Shown here: in pieces, positions 16,118-24,161 of the stretch
Position numbering within the stretch: position 1 is the stretch's first letter
How the letters are laid out: every line of letters begins with the position of its first letter
From: Oceanospirillales bacterium
GTDB taxonomy: Bacteria > Pseudomonadota > Gammaproteobacteria > Pseudomonadales > Endozoicomonadaceae
Assembly (NCBI GenBank): GCA_004762125.1
Contig: SIHQ01000029.1
Span: forward strand, 1-53,968
Length of the DNA stretch: 53,968 nucleotides
Reading direction: 5' to 3'
The notes under the pieces: model-generated
Seen by the model: the letters and a program-made list of their open reading frames with translations, nothing else
The model's database searches: none
What the model was told of the DNA's origin: nothing
Position numbers and translations under genes: made by a program

Positions 16118-16459
16118 TTATTCTTCGGATGCTTGCTCTTCAGTCGTATCGACCTCAGTTCCAGCTTCAGCTTTTGGCTTAGGGTTGCGCTTGGCAGGCT
16201 TGGCCAAAATTTCCAGATAGAAGGATTCCAGTTCCAGCTTTTCTACTTCATCAATAGACGTATTAATCTGAGCCAGTGTAATTACGACTGCTTCCTGTTC
16301 GGTGTGACCAAACTTGCAATCAAAGTCCCAGTAGTCAGCATTCTCTGGAAGAGCCTTATTACGCTCTCTCTTTAAATACTTTTTAACTTCGTGCTTCATT
16401 CCATCAACCAGTCGTGGAGTCTTGATTTTTGGATGAGACAGCTTGAATGTTTTTTTCAT
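16118..16459 (-). CDS. DUF6172-family protein
   Basis: This small charged protein of 113 residues begins MKKTFKLSHPKIKTPRLVDGMKHEVKKYLKRERNK. It continues with YWDFDCKFG and LESFYLEILAKPAKR, the conserved blocks of the DUF6172 family as I recall it. It has no signal peptide or membrane helix, and the C-terminal 30 residues are acidic and low-complexity. The function is unknown. It is monocistronic, converging on the end of the secretion-like locus. Confidence 0.75.
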   Translation of the reverse strand: MKKTFKLSHPKIKTPRLVDGMKHEVKKYLKRERNKALPENADYWDFDCKFGHTEQEAVVITLAQINTSIDEVEKLELESFYLEILAKPAKRNPKPKAEAGTEVDTTEEQASEE

Positions 16460-16587
16460 GGTAATCCTGAAGACGAGATAAGGAGGGGTTAAAGAAAAAG
16501 GTGGGCAATTCTACGTCAATTCGGCTTCAGTAGCGACCAGCGCGTAACCACCTGCTTGTAGCCGCTTATCCCGGATTTTTAAACAAG

Positions 16588-17427
16588 TTACTTAATACCT
16601 GCTTTCATAAACGATTGTACAAACTGCTTTTGAAAGATCAAAAAAGCAGCGAGTAAGGGTGAGACGGCTATCAATGTTCCAGCGCAGATAATAGGCCAAT
16701 CAACACCGGATTCGGGAGCGCCAAAAATGGCCATGCCGACTGTTAGGGGACGGCTTGCTTCAGTGTTGGTCACTACTAAAGGCCAGAGAAAGTTGTTCCA
16801 GTGATAACTGATGGACACCAGTGCGTACGCGAGATAAACCGATCTGGCTTGTGGCACGTAAACTTTCCACAACACTTGCAGCAGAGAACATCCTTCTATA
16901 CGAGCCGCATCATCCAGAGCTTGAGGTACTGTGGCAAAGGTCTGACGTAGCAGGAATATACCGAAGGCGCTGGCCATATAGGGTAGGCCAACACCCAGCC
17001 AACTGTCGATCAGCTCTAAGTTAGCCAGTGTCTTATAGTTCTCAACAATCAATACTTCAGGCATAACCATTAACTGCATCATGACCAGCGCCATAACCAG
17101 CCCTTTCCCTTTGAATGACATTCTGGCCAATGCAAACCCGGCCAGTGTGCAGAGTACCAGTTGGCACACCAAAATCAGGGTGGTGATGACAATAGTATTG
17201 AGCATGTAACGAGCAAAGGGAGCCTGGTCCCAGGCCGAAACAAAATGCTCCAGTGTCAGGGGGGCAAACAAATCAAAATGTGTCGTGTATTCAGAAGGGT
17301 GAAATGCGGCCCAGAATGCAAACAGTAACGGTAAAATCCATAGGAAACCCAATAACCAGGCAGCCAGTCTTTCAGGCAGGCTGATATAGCCTATTCCTTT
17401 TACTTGTGAAAAAGCGCCTGTCATCAT
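16588..17427 (-). CDS. ugpE: ABC importer permease, UgpE-like
   Basis: This 279-residue inner-membrane permease has six predicted helices and the EAA loop (DDAARIEGCSLLQVLWKVYVPQA) that docks the ATPase. It is the carbohydrate-type CUT1 subfamily member that pairs with UgpA. Its ATG overlaps the ugpA stop by four bases (17424-17427), so the two are coupled. The assignment to glycerol-3-phosphate rests on gene order and the glp neighbours; other sugar phosphates are possible. Confidence 0.78.
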   Translation of the reverse strand: MMTGAFSQVKGIGYISLPERLAAWLLGFLWILPLLFAFWAAFHPSEYTTHFDLFAPLTLEHFVSAWDQAPFARYMLNTIVITTLILVCQLVLCTLAGFALARMSFKGKGLVMALVMMQLMVMPEVLIVENYKTLANLELIDSWLGVGLPYMASAFGIFLLRQTFATVPQALDDAARIEGCSLLQVLWKVYVPQARSVYLAYALVSISYHWNNFLWPLVVTNTEASRPLTVGMAIFGAPESGVDWPIICAGTLIAVSPLLAAFLIFQKQFVQSFMKAGIK

Positions 17428-18296
17428 CGGTAATGAACCTTCTTGTCAAGAAATCCGAACTGAAACCAGGCCAGTAGGGCCAGAATGAATAGCAGAATGC
17501 TGGTCAGTGTTGCTGCATAGGCCGTATCAAAGAAACTGAAGGCATTTTCGTAGATGTAATACAGCAGCAAGTTGCTGGCATTATTGGGGCCGCCTTTGGT
17601 GAGAATAAAAAGGTGATCAACCAGTTTAAAGGCGTTTATAAGGGCATTAATAAGAATAAACAGAGTCGTTGGCATTAATAGCGGCCAGGTTATTCGTTTA
17701 AATGTCTGCCATCGTCCGGCATTTTCAATAGCAGCGGCTTCGTATAAAGAAGTATCCATGCTTTGTAACGCAGCCAGATAAAAAATCATGAAGAATCCGG
17801 CTTCTTTCCAAATGGTCATTACCATCAAACTGGGTAAGGCCAGATCAGGATCACCCAGCCAGTTTTGTCCTTCAAAGCCTAATGCTTCAAGAAGATTATT
17901 GATCAAGCCAATTTCAGGCGTATAGAAAAACAGCCAGATATTAGCAACGGCAATCATAGGTAGAACCGTCGGCGTAAAATATGCCAAGCGGATAATAGCT
18001 CGGCCTGACAAACGACTATTGACCCATATGGCCATGATCAGAGATAGGGCAATGCTGGCAGGAACCGTAATCAACGCATACCAGAAGTTATTCCACAGAA
18101 CCTTCCAGAAAATATCGTCATCAAGAACAAAGCGGAAATTATCAGCCCCGATAAATTGGCCTGGTTTTCCGGCAATAGGTGATTCATAGAAACTGTTGAA
18201 TAACGTAGAGATAACCGGAATATGGGTAAAGGCTGCCAGCATGGCCAGTGCCGGAAGTAGCAATAGCCAGGCATGAAGTTGTCGAGTTCGATTCAT
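17424..18296 (-). CDS. ugpA: ABC importer permease, UgpA-like
   Basis: This 290-residue CUT1 permease begins MNRTRQLHAWLLLLPALAMLAAF and carries the EAA loop YEAAAIENAGRWQTFKRITWPLL. It forms the membrane channel with UgpE. It is separated from ugpB by 66 bases that contain a hairpin, so permease expression may be lower than that of the binding protein. Confidence 0.78.
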   Translation of the reverse strand: MNRTRQLHAWLLLLPALAMLAAFTHIPVISTLFNSFYESPIAGKPGQFIGADNFRFVLDDDIFWKVLWNNFWYALITVPASIALSLIMAIWVNSRLSGRAIIRLAYFTPTVLPMIAVANIWLFFYTPEIGLINNLLEALGFEGQNWLGDPDLALPSLMVMTIWKEAGFFMIFYLAALQSMDTSLYEAAAIENAGRWQTFKRITWPLLMPTTLFILINALINAFKLVDHLFILTKGGPNNASNLLLYYIYENAFSFFDTAYAATLTSILLFILALLAWFQFGFLDKKVHYR

Positions 18297-18321
18297 CGTT
18301 TTCAGACACCTTGTAACGACC

Positions 18322-18340
18322 GGCCTGACAGAATCAGGCC
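18322..18340 (-). promoter_or_regulatory. intercistronic hairpin between ugpB and ugpA
   Basis: Seven-bp perfect arms (18322-18328 and 18334-18340) enclose a 5-nt loop just after the ugpB stop on the minus strand. No T-run follows. Such hairpins after binding-protein genes commonly stabilise the upstream mRNA or partly terminate, giving more binding protein than permease. The role here is inferred from position. Confidence 0.5.
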
Positions 18341-18362
18341 AGTGTTATAAACACAATAATAA

Positions 18363-19655
18363 TTAACGATAACGTCTAAGAATGCGGTCAGACTGTTTCT
18401 GTGCCGATGACAATGCCTGCTCTGCGCCTTGTTCACCGGTCAGAACCGATTGAATAGCGTCGTCCAGTAATTTACGAACCCGACCCGCCTGATGGGTGGA
18501 CAGTTCTGCTGTAGCGTATTTGAGTTGATCTTTGGCTACTGCTGCAGGCGGGAAGTTATCAACGTAACGACTCAGAGCTTTTGTCTGATAAGCTTGCTCG
18601 CTAACACCCATATAGCCAGTGGCTTCACTCCAGGCTGCAGCCTGCTTTGGAGCCGTCATGTATTGCACTAATTTAAACGACGCAGCCTTTTCTTCAGCTG
18701 AGGATTTTTTGAAGATATAGAAGTTACCGCCGCCAGTAGGGGAGCCAAACTCTTTTTGAGCGGGCAACATAGCAACGCCAAAGTCAAATTTGGCTTTTTT
18801 CTTCACTGTCGTAAGGTTGCCAGTGGAGTGCCACATGATGGCCGTTTTTTGTTCCAGAAAGTTCTGACGGAGCGTGCCCCATTCAATGGTTCCATCGGGC
18901 ATAATGCGATGCTTACTACCGAGATCCTTCCAGAAACTCAGAGCTTCGACGACGGCAGGCTTATTAAAGTAGGTTTCAGTACCATCCTGGTTCATTAAAA
19001 CCGCACCATTCTGTTTGGTCAGAGCGCTAAACATCCAGTAAGGATATCCTGTTGAAGGGATCATGGCTCCCCATTGCTGAACCTTGCCGCTGCTGTTTCG
19101 AACGGTTAGTTTTTTACCGGCAGTGACCAGTTCATCCCAGTTTTTCGGTGGGTTTTCAGGGTCAAGACCGGCTGCCCGGAAGGCATCCTTGTTGTAGTAC
19201 ATAACAATGGTGGAGCGCTGGAAGGGAATGCCCCAAGTCTTGCCTTGGGCTTTACCGTTTTGCATCAGTGTTGGATAGAAACTATTAAGCCACTGTTTAT
19301 CTTCTGGTGTTTTAACCAACTCATCAAAAGGGATAATAGCGTCCTGATCCATTAATTCATGGACATCAATGGAAAACATTACAGACAGCTGGGCGGGTTT
19401 GCCACTGCTCAGAGCGGCCAATGCCTTGATTCTGGCGTCATTATAATTACCGGCATAGATAGCTGTGACATCAATATCAGGGTTCTTCTTTTCAAACCCG
19501 ACAATCATATTGTCTACGACCTTGGTGATAGGTCCGCCTACGGCAACCGGGTAATACATGGTCAGTTCAGTTTTGGCCATCAGCGCTGAGGAAAATCCAA
19601 TCGTTGCTAATGAAAGACCTACAGCACGTCCAAGTGAGGGGAGCTTACGCAGCAT
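18363..19655 (-). CDS. ugpB: periplasmic substrate-binding protein, UgpB-like
   Basis: The protein has 430 residues, with a signal peptide ending near SSALMAK and then a family-1 extracellular solute-binding fold. The segment NPDIDVTAIYAGNYNDARIKALAAL resembles the UgpB region that carries YxGNY. It would deliver glycerol-3-phosphate or a related phosphodiester to UgpAE. The ligand is inferred from the ugp gene order and the nearby glpD/glpK. Sequence divergence from E. coli UgpB is clear, so another polyol or sugar is possible. Its start overlaps the ugpC end by 11 bases. Confidence 0.7.
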   Translation of the reverse strand: MLRKLPSLGRAVGLSLATIGFSSALMAKTELTMYYPVAVGGPITKVVDNMIVGFEKKNPDIDVTAIYAGNYNDARIKALAALSSGKPAQLSVMFSIDVHELMDQDAIIPFDELVKTPEDKQWLNSFYPTLMQNGKAQGKTWGIPFQRSTIVMYYNKDAFRAAGLDPENPPKNWDELVTAGKKLTVRNSSGKVQQWGAMIPSTGYPYWMFSALTKQNGAVLMNQDGTETYFNKPAVVEALSFWKDLGSKHRIMPDGTIEWGTLRQNFLEQKTAIMWHSTGNLTTVKKKAKFDFGVAMLPAQKEFGSPTGGGNFYIFKKSSAEEKAASFKLVQYMTAPKQAAAWSEATGYMGVSEQAYQTKALSRYVDNFPPAAVAKDQLKYATAELSTHQAGRVRKLLDDAIQSVLTGEQGAEQALSSAQKQSDRILRRYR

Positions 19656-20700
19656 TTTCAGGTTCCTTTGCTTTGTGATTATTGTTAAATGTGAGGTTTT
19701 GCACTGGAGCTATGCGTTGACTCCGTGAAGAACAAAAAGTCAGTTCGTTCTGTTTTTTCCAGGAGATAGACAATGTTCTTCCGGAAGCCAGTGGTTGGTG
19801 ACCAGGAACTCTGACGAGTAAAAAATGATTATCCAGTCTGACTTGAACAACCGTGTCCGCCCCCAGATAATCACAACTAACGACAGTCACTGTGTGATGA
19901 ACAGAAGGTGGAATAGAATCACTGCTTATGTGAATGTGTTCAGGACGTATGCCTGTGAGTGTCTTTCCATGATCGATCAGATTCATTGGAGGGCTACCAA
20001 TAAATTCAGCCACAAATGTGGTTTCCGGCTGATTGTAGAGTTGTTCCGGTCGGCCTGTTTGTTCAATGCGGCCACTATTCATCAAAATAATGGTGTCGGC
20101 CATACTCATGGCTTCGGTCTGATCATGGGTGACATACAATACAGTCATTCCCAATTTCTTTTGAAGTGCTCTGAGTTCAGTCCGCATTTGTCCTCTGAGT
20201 TTGGCGTCAAGGTTCGAGAGAGGTTCATCCATCAAGCACAGAGGCGCTTCTGACACGATGGATCTGGCTAAAGCGACTCTCTGACACTGACCACCGGAAA
20301 GTTGTGAAGGCTTTTTATGGAGGTGTTCACCCAGGTCAACGAGTTCTACTGCAAATTTTAACCGTCGCTGCCTCTCTTCACGATGCACTTTGCGAACCTG
20401 AAGGCCAAATAGGATATTCTCTTGAACGGTCAGATGAGGGAATAACGCATAAGATTGAAAAACCATGGTCAGACCACGTTGGCCCGGTGACATTTGGGTA
20501 ATGGGGAGGCCGTTCAGAAACAGCTCTCCATTGTCTGGCATTTCAAGGCCAGCAATCATTCGAAGAGTGGTTGATTTCCCACAACCGGAAGGACCCAGTA
20601 ATGCAACAAACTCACCGGACTTTACGGTGAAGCTAACATTGTCGACAGCGGTAAAATCGTCCCAGAACTTGCTAAGACTATTAACATCCAATTGGCCCAT
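19645..20700 (-). CDS. ugpC: ABC importer ATPase, UgpC/MalK-like
   Basis: This 351-residue cytoplasmic ATPase has Walker A GPSGCGKST, signature LSGGQCQR (the usual R is C), Walker B LCLMDEPLSNLDAKL and switch HD in YVTHDQTEAM. A C-terminal OB-type regulatory domain contains TGIRPEHI. It powers the UgpAE channel and is the first gene of the minus-strand operon ugpC-B-A-E. An AAGG lies upstream of the ATG. The last ~50 residues, after the OB domain, are polar and diverged. Confidence 0.85.
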   Translation of the reverse strand: MGQLDVNSLSKFWDDFTAVDNVSFTVKSGEFVALLGPSGCGKSTTLRMIAGLEMPDNGELFLNGLPITQMSPGQRGLTMVFQSYALFPHLTVQENILFGLQVRKVHREERQRRLKFAVELVDLGEHLHKKPSQLSGGQCQRVALARSIVSEAPLCLMDEPLSNLDAKLRGQMRTELRALQKKLGMTVLYVTHDQTEAMSMADTIILMNSGRIEQTGRPEQLYNQPETTFVAEFIGSPPMNLIDHGKTLTGIRPEHIHISSDSIPPSVHHTVTVVSCDYLGADTVVQVRLDNHFLLVRVPGHQPLASGRTLSISWKKQNELTFCSSRSQRIAPVQNLTFNNNHKAKEPENAA

Positions 20701-20792
20701 AAGTGACTACCTTGCCAGAAAGTGTGTTTATCATGCAGATACTTGATGACAGAAATATGTTGATTTTATTTCAGATGTATTTCACAGATGAT

Positions 20793-20834
20793 GGCTATTG
20801 GCTATTGGCTATTGGCTATTGGCTATTGGCTATT
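20793..20834. repeat. six tandem copies of the heptamer GGCTATT
   Basis: Six perfect 7-bp units run head to tail in the region between ugpC (minus) and yajD (plus), about 95 bases from both starts. Short perfect repeats of this kind change length by slippage. Here a change would alter the spacing of upstream elements rather than a reading frame. Confidence 0.95.
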
Positions 20835-20925
20835 GGGTTTTGGGAACAACGGATGAAAAAACTATGGATTTACGGTAAAATTAGATCAAATTGCACTTAT
20901 TGTATTAATTCAGCAAGATACCAGT

Positions 20926-21264
20926 ATGGCTATTATTCCAAAGAATTACGCTTCGCTTGAGACGGGATACCGGGACCTGGCGCTAAAACTCTTCCCATGG
21001 GTTTGTGGCCGTTGCGCTCGTGAGTTTCAATACTCCAAAATTCGTGAGTTGACCGTGCATCATATCGATCACGATCACAGTAATAACCCAAGCGATGGTT
21101 CAAATTGGGAACTTTTGTGTCTTTATTGCCATGATAATGAACATTCAAAATACAGTGACGCCCATCAATACGGGTCGACTGTTAAGGCGGGTTCTGATCT
21201 CAACCAGGACGTGGCCACAGGTAATCCCTTCGCTAATCTGAAAGCGATGATGGATAAAAAGTGA
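20926..21264 (+). CDS. yajD: YajD-type HNH nuclease family protein
   Basis: The protein has 112 residues and is strongly similar to E. coli YajD along its whole length (MAIIPKNYASLETGYRDLALK..., NPFANLKAMM). It has two zinc-type CxxC pairs (WVCGRCAREF and LLCLYCHDNEH) and the HNH-core HHIDHDHSNNP with NWELLC. It should be an intracellular HNH-fold protein; its biological role is not established. It stands alone, divergent from ugpC, downstream of the GGCTATT array. Confidence 0.92.
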   Translation: MAIIPKNYASLETGYRDLALKLFPWVCGRCAREFQYSKIRELTVHHIDHDHSNNPSDGSNWELLCLYCHDNEHSKYSDAHQYGSTVKAGSDLNQDVATGNPFANLKAMMDKK

Positions 21265-21384
21265 GTTGAAGAAACGTTCGTTAGTGGTTGGTTGCAGATC
21301 CCATGAAAGGATCTGGATGAATTCAACCACTGATGAAATCTGTGCCTTTAGTTCACTGGCTATGCCAAGCATGGCACGATACTC

Positions 21385-21908
21385 TTAAATCGATTTGTAG
21401 TAATAAACGGTTGCATCAAAACCGCCCGCCGAGTTCAGGGCGAAGTGTGGTATTTCACCCGCAAACCGGTAACCGATGGATTCATAGAGGTGGGAGGCGG
21501 CATCACCTTTGCGAGTATCCAGAACAACTAATGAACGCCCGAGTTGTTTGATCTTGTCTTCAAGCGCCAGCATTAATGCTCTACCAGCCCCCTGTCCCCT
21601 GGCACTGGTGTGAACCATTAATTTCTCGATTTCAGCACGATGTAGGCCATTCTTCTTTTGGCAAAGTGACAGCTGAGCCGTTCCGATGATGTGATGATTC
21701 AGTGTGGCCAGAAACAGAATCCTTGAGTGATCTGATAATTCAGGTTTAATACTGTGCCAATAACGGGATGCTTCGGTCTTCGCCAATGGCGCAATAAAGC
21801 CAATGGCGCAATAAAGCCAATGGATGCCCCCTCATCAACACAATCAGTTAGTAATGTCACAAGCGACTCATGATGCTCCGCTGTGTTTTCTACTTCGATA
21901 ATCTGCAC
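21385..21908 (-). pseudogene. GNAT acetyltransferase broken by a 17-bp duplication
   Basis: Two frames together make one GNAT N-acetyltransferase. The 5' frame (from 21908) ends its family-like sequence at GASIGFIAPLA, and the 3' frame continues KTEASRYWHSI... through the acetyl-CoA loop ARGQGAGRALM to the end. The join lies in a perfect tandem repeat (21782-21823). Removing one 17-bp copy restores a single frame of about 157 residues. The gene is therefore intact except for this slippage event and may be reversible. The substrate is unknown; IEKLMVHTSARGQG is typical of small-molecule or antibiotic-type GNATs. Confidence 0.85.
21782..21823. repeat. 17-bp tandem duplication (about 2.5 copies)
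   Basis: GCCAATGGCGCAATAAA occurs at 21782-21798 and 21799-21815, followed by a partial copy GCCAATGG at 21816-21823. Since 17 is not a multiple of three, the second copy shifts the GNAT frame. With one copy fewer the protein would be continuous. Confidence 0.95.
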
Positions 21909-22136
21909 AAAATCACCTGCAATCTCTGAATATAGGATTCAAGGGTATCAACAAGCCATGATAATAAGATGTCGTGTAATGCAGGTTCAATATGGCATGG
22001 AGATAAATCCATCAAATACCATTGGTGAAGAGATGGTTATTTTGAACCCGGGCAAATGAAAGGCGGATCATCAGCGGTCTGTCAAAAGTAATAGGAAAGA
22101 GAGTTGAGCATCATGCTCCAGGATTTTAAGGAGGCA

Positions 22137-22376
22137 TCAAAATCGCAAAGGCAGTGTGTAGCGGTGCGGTGCTTTATCGTCAAATCCTGCTTTTTTTAAT
22201 TCGTGTCGAACCAGATTTCCGAAACCTTCTCTTCCCACCCCCCAGAAGTTTTCTATTGTTTTTGAGGTACATTCGGAAATTTCCAAACCTCGTGAACTGA
22301 GAGAACGTTCGGGATTTTGCTCTGCGTATCGAATGAGTATGGGAAACAGCTTTCTAGGCCGCTTCACAAGAACCAT
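22137..22376 (-). CDS. small hypothetical protein downstream of glpD
   Basis: This 79-residue frame starts inside the 3' end of glpD (ATG 22376; a TTG lies at 22388) and ends ...DDKAPHRYTLPLRF. It is rich in basic residues with a mixed helical pattern (ENFWGVGREGFGNLVRHELKKAGF). I do not recognise it. It could be translated by coupling to glpD, or be a leftover gene fragment. No clear ribosome site is seen. Confidence 0.35.
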   Translation of the reverse strand: MVLVKRPRKLFPILIRYAEQNPERSLSSRGLEISECTSKTIENFWGVGREGFGNLVRHELKKAGFDDKAPHRYTLPLRF

Positions 22377-23877
22377 CAAGCGACTCAATAATCGCAGTGA
22401 GCTTCAGCTTCTCTGACTCATTGAATTTCAGCCCCAGTTTGCTTCGACGCCAGAGGATATCCTCTGCGGTACAAGCCCATTCCTGATCAACCAAATACTT
22501 CACTTCCTTGAAGTAGAGATCGGCACCGGCCAGCTCACCCAGTTCAGCCAGACAAGTAGAACCTTCAAGGATCTGATAACTGAGAGTGCCATAGCATTTT
22601 ACCAGACGCTGGCAGAGTGATTCGGGCAGCCATGGAAAATCACTTGTGAGTTTCTGCTCAAGGGTAGGGCGATCGTCAAAGTCACCGCCAGGAAGCGGTG
22701 ATGTGGCTGTCCAGGCAGGAGAAGCAGACGGGAAGAAAGGCACCAGTTTATTAACGGCCGCTTCCGCCAGTTTACGGTAAGTGGTGATCTTGCCTCCGTA
22801 AATAGAGAGCAATACGGGTGTACTCTTATCGCCGTTCAGCGCATCACCGTCAAGTTCAAAGGTATAGTCGCGGGTGATGGCCTGGGGATTGTCTGACTCA
22901 TCATCGAGTAAGGGACGGACACCTGAATAACAACGGACAATGTCAGAGAGGTTTATCTTTGATGTGTAATAGCTATTGGCAACATCAATCAGATAGCTCT
23001 TTTCTTCTTCAGAAATACAAACCTTGGACAGTGAATCTTTATGTTCGATGTCTGTTGTGCCAATGAGCGAGTAATCTTCCTCAAAGGGAATCACGAATAC
23101 GATGCGATTGTCGGTATTCTGGAGAATGTAGGCTTCTGGCTGGTCATGGAGTTTTGGAACAATAATATGGCTGCCCCGAATCAGTCGAATCTTATTAGGA
23201 GCCGGTACTTCCAAAGCCTGATCAAAGATTTTGTTAACCCAAGGTCCTGCCGCATTGACCAGCGCTTGGCAGGTATACAGCGTTTTACTGTTACTGAACT
23301 GATCCTGAAGCGTGACTTGCCACTGGTTATCCTGTTTTTCAGCTTTAATGCAGCAAGTTCGTGTCTTAACAGTTGCGCCACGGTTTCGAGCATCCATGGC
23401 ATTGAGTACAACCAAACGAGCATCTTCTACCCAAGCATCGGAGTACTCAAACCCTTTCTTTATAGTCTTTACAAGTGGTGATGACTCATCAAACTTAATG
23501 CTGTGAGAACCCTTCAGAGTGGTTCTTTGAGACAAGTGGTCATAAAGGAATAGTCCTGCTCTCAGCATCCAGGCTGGACGAAGGTGTGACTGATGAGGAA
23601 GGCGAAAACGAAGCGGTTTGATGATATGAGGCGCTTTTCTGAGGAGTACTTCGCGTTCAGCCAAAGACTCACGAACCAGTCTGAACTCATACTGCTCCAG
23701 ATACCGAAGTCCCCCATGAATCAGCTTGCTGCTGGCAGATGAGGTGGCTGATGCCAGGTCATCCTGCTCGCAGAGCAGAACCTTCAGGCCTCGTCCTGCG
23801 GCATCGGCAGCAATTCCGGCACCGTTGATGCCTCCGCCGATTACAATCAGATCAAAGCTTTCCGGTTTCAGACTCAT
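22354..23877 (-). CDS. glpD: aerobic glycerol-3-phosphate dehydrogenase
   Basis: The protein has 507 residues. The FAD-binding motif IVIGGGINGAGIAADAAGRG sits at about 11-30, followed by the DLASATSSASSKLIHGGLRYLE block characteristic of GlpD. It oxidises glycerol-3-phosphate to dihydroxyacetone phosphate at the inner membrane and passes electrons to quinone. The start at 23877 is chosen because GAGGAG precedes it and the protein then begins MSLKPESFDLIVIGGG. A longer frame to 23952 would add 25 residues that do not look like GlpD. The promoter carries a GlpR-type operator. Confidence 0.95.
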   Translation of the reverse strand: MSLKPESFDLIVIGGGINGAGIAADAAGRGLKVLLCEQDDLASATSSASSKLIHGGLRYLEQYEFRLVRESLAEREVLLRKAPHIIKPLRFRLPHQSHLRPAWMLRAGLFLYDHLSQRTTLKGSHSIKFDESSPLVKTIKKGFEYSDAWVEDARLVVLNAMDARNRGATVKTRTCCIKAEKQDNQWQVTLQDQFSNSKTLYTCQALVNAAGPWVNKIFDQALEVPAPNKIRLIRGSHIIVPKLHDQPEAYILQNTDNRIVFVIPFEEDYSLIGTTDIEHKDSLSKVCISEEEKSYLIDVANSYYTSKINLSDIVRCYSGVRPLLDDESDNPQAITRDYTFELDGDALNGDKSTPVLLSIYGGKITTYRKLAEAAVNKLVPFFPSASPAWTATSPLPGGDFDDRPTLEQKLTSDFPWLPESLCQRLVKCYGTLSYQILEGSTCLAELGELAGADLYFKEVKYLVDQEWACTAEDILWRRSKLGLKFNESEKLKLTAIIESLDGSCEAA

Positions 23878-23974
23878 AGCCAATGCTCCTCTGTCAGGTG
23901 CCTGAAGCACCAGATTATTCAAATAGTCGTTTTTGAGTAGAACGCTTCGCATTCATGTTAAAACGTAGGTGCTA

Positions 23975-24004
23975 ACTATAATGTTCGAATACGAACAATA
24001 TCAA
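23975..24004 (-). promoter_or_regulatory. probable glpD sigma-70 promoter overlapping the GlpR operator
   Basis: On the minus strand TTGATA (23999-24004) and TATAGT (23975-23980) are 18 bases apart, about 95 bases upstream of the glpD start. The GlpR-type palindrome fills the spacer, so bound repressor would block polymerase directly. Confidence 0.5.
23980..23999. promoter_or_regulatory. GlpR-type operator
   Basis: AATGTTCG-AATA-CGAACAAT is a near-perfect palindrome matching the known enterobacterial GlpR operator pattern (WATGTTCGWT...CGAACATW). It lies between divergent glpD and glpK, and a DeoR-family GlpR is encoded just beyond glpK. Glycerol-3-phosphate would be expected to release the repressor. 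Confidence 0.75.
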
Positions 24005-24089
24005 CCATTATAGAAAACAATTTACACTTTCTCCGAAAAGTAAGTCGACCTATTTAAGCTCTTTCCAGAACATTTTCAATTTAAAGTGG

Positions 24090-24118
24090 TTGAATTTGGA
24101 CTCTGATATCGCTATAAA
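24090..24118 (+). promoter_or_regulatory. probable glpK sigma-70 promoter
   Basis: TTGAAT (24090-24095), a 17-base spacer and TATAAA (24113-24118) lie about 44 bases before the glpK ATG at 24162. The match is good, but it is a sequence match only. Confidence 0.5.
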
Positions 24119-24161
24119 ACGAAAAATAACGAAAATAATAACTATATTGAGAGTCTCCATT

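Noticed and set aside
20793-20834. Possible CRISPR-like array
   Set aside because: Units are only 7 bp and directly contiguous with no spacers; it is a simple sequence repeat.
20703-20960. Open frame across the GGCTATT array
   Set aside because: The translation is dominated by the repeat (YWLLAIGYWLL) and the frame overlaps yajD; the repeat does not appear to be coding.
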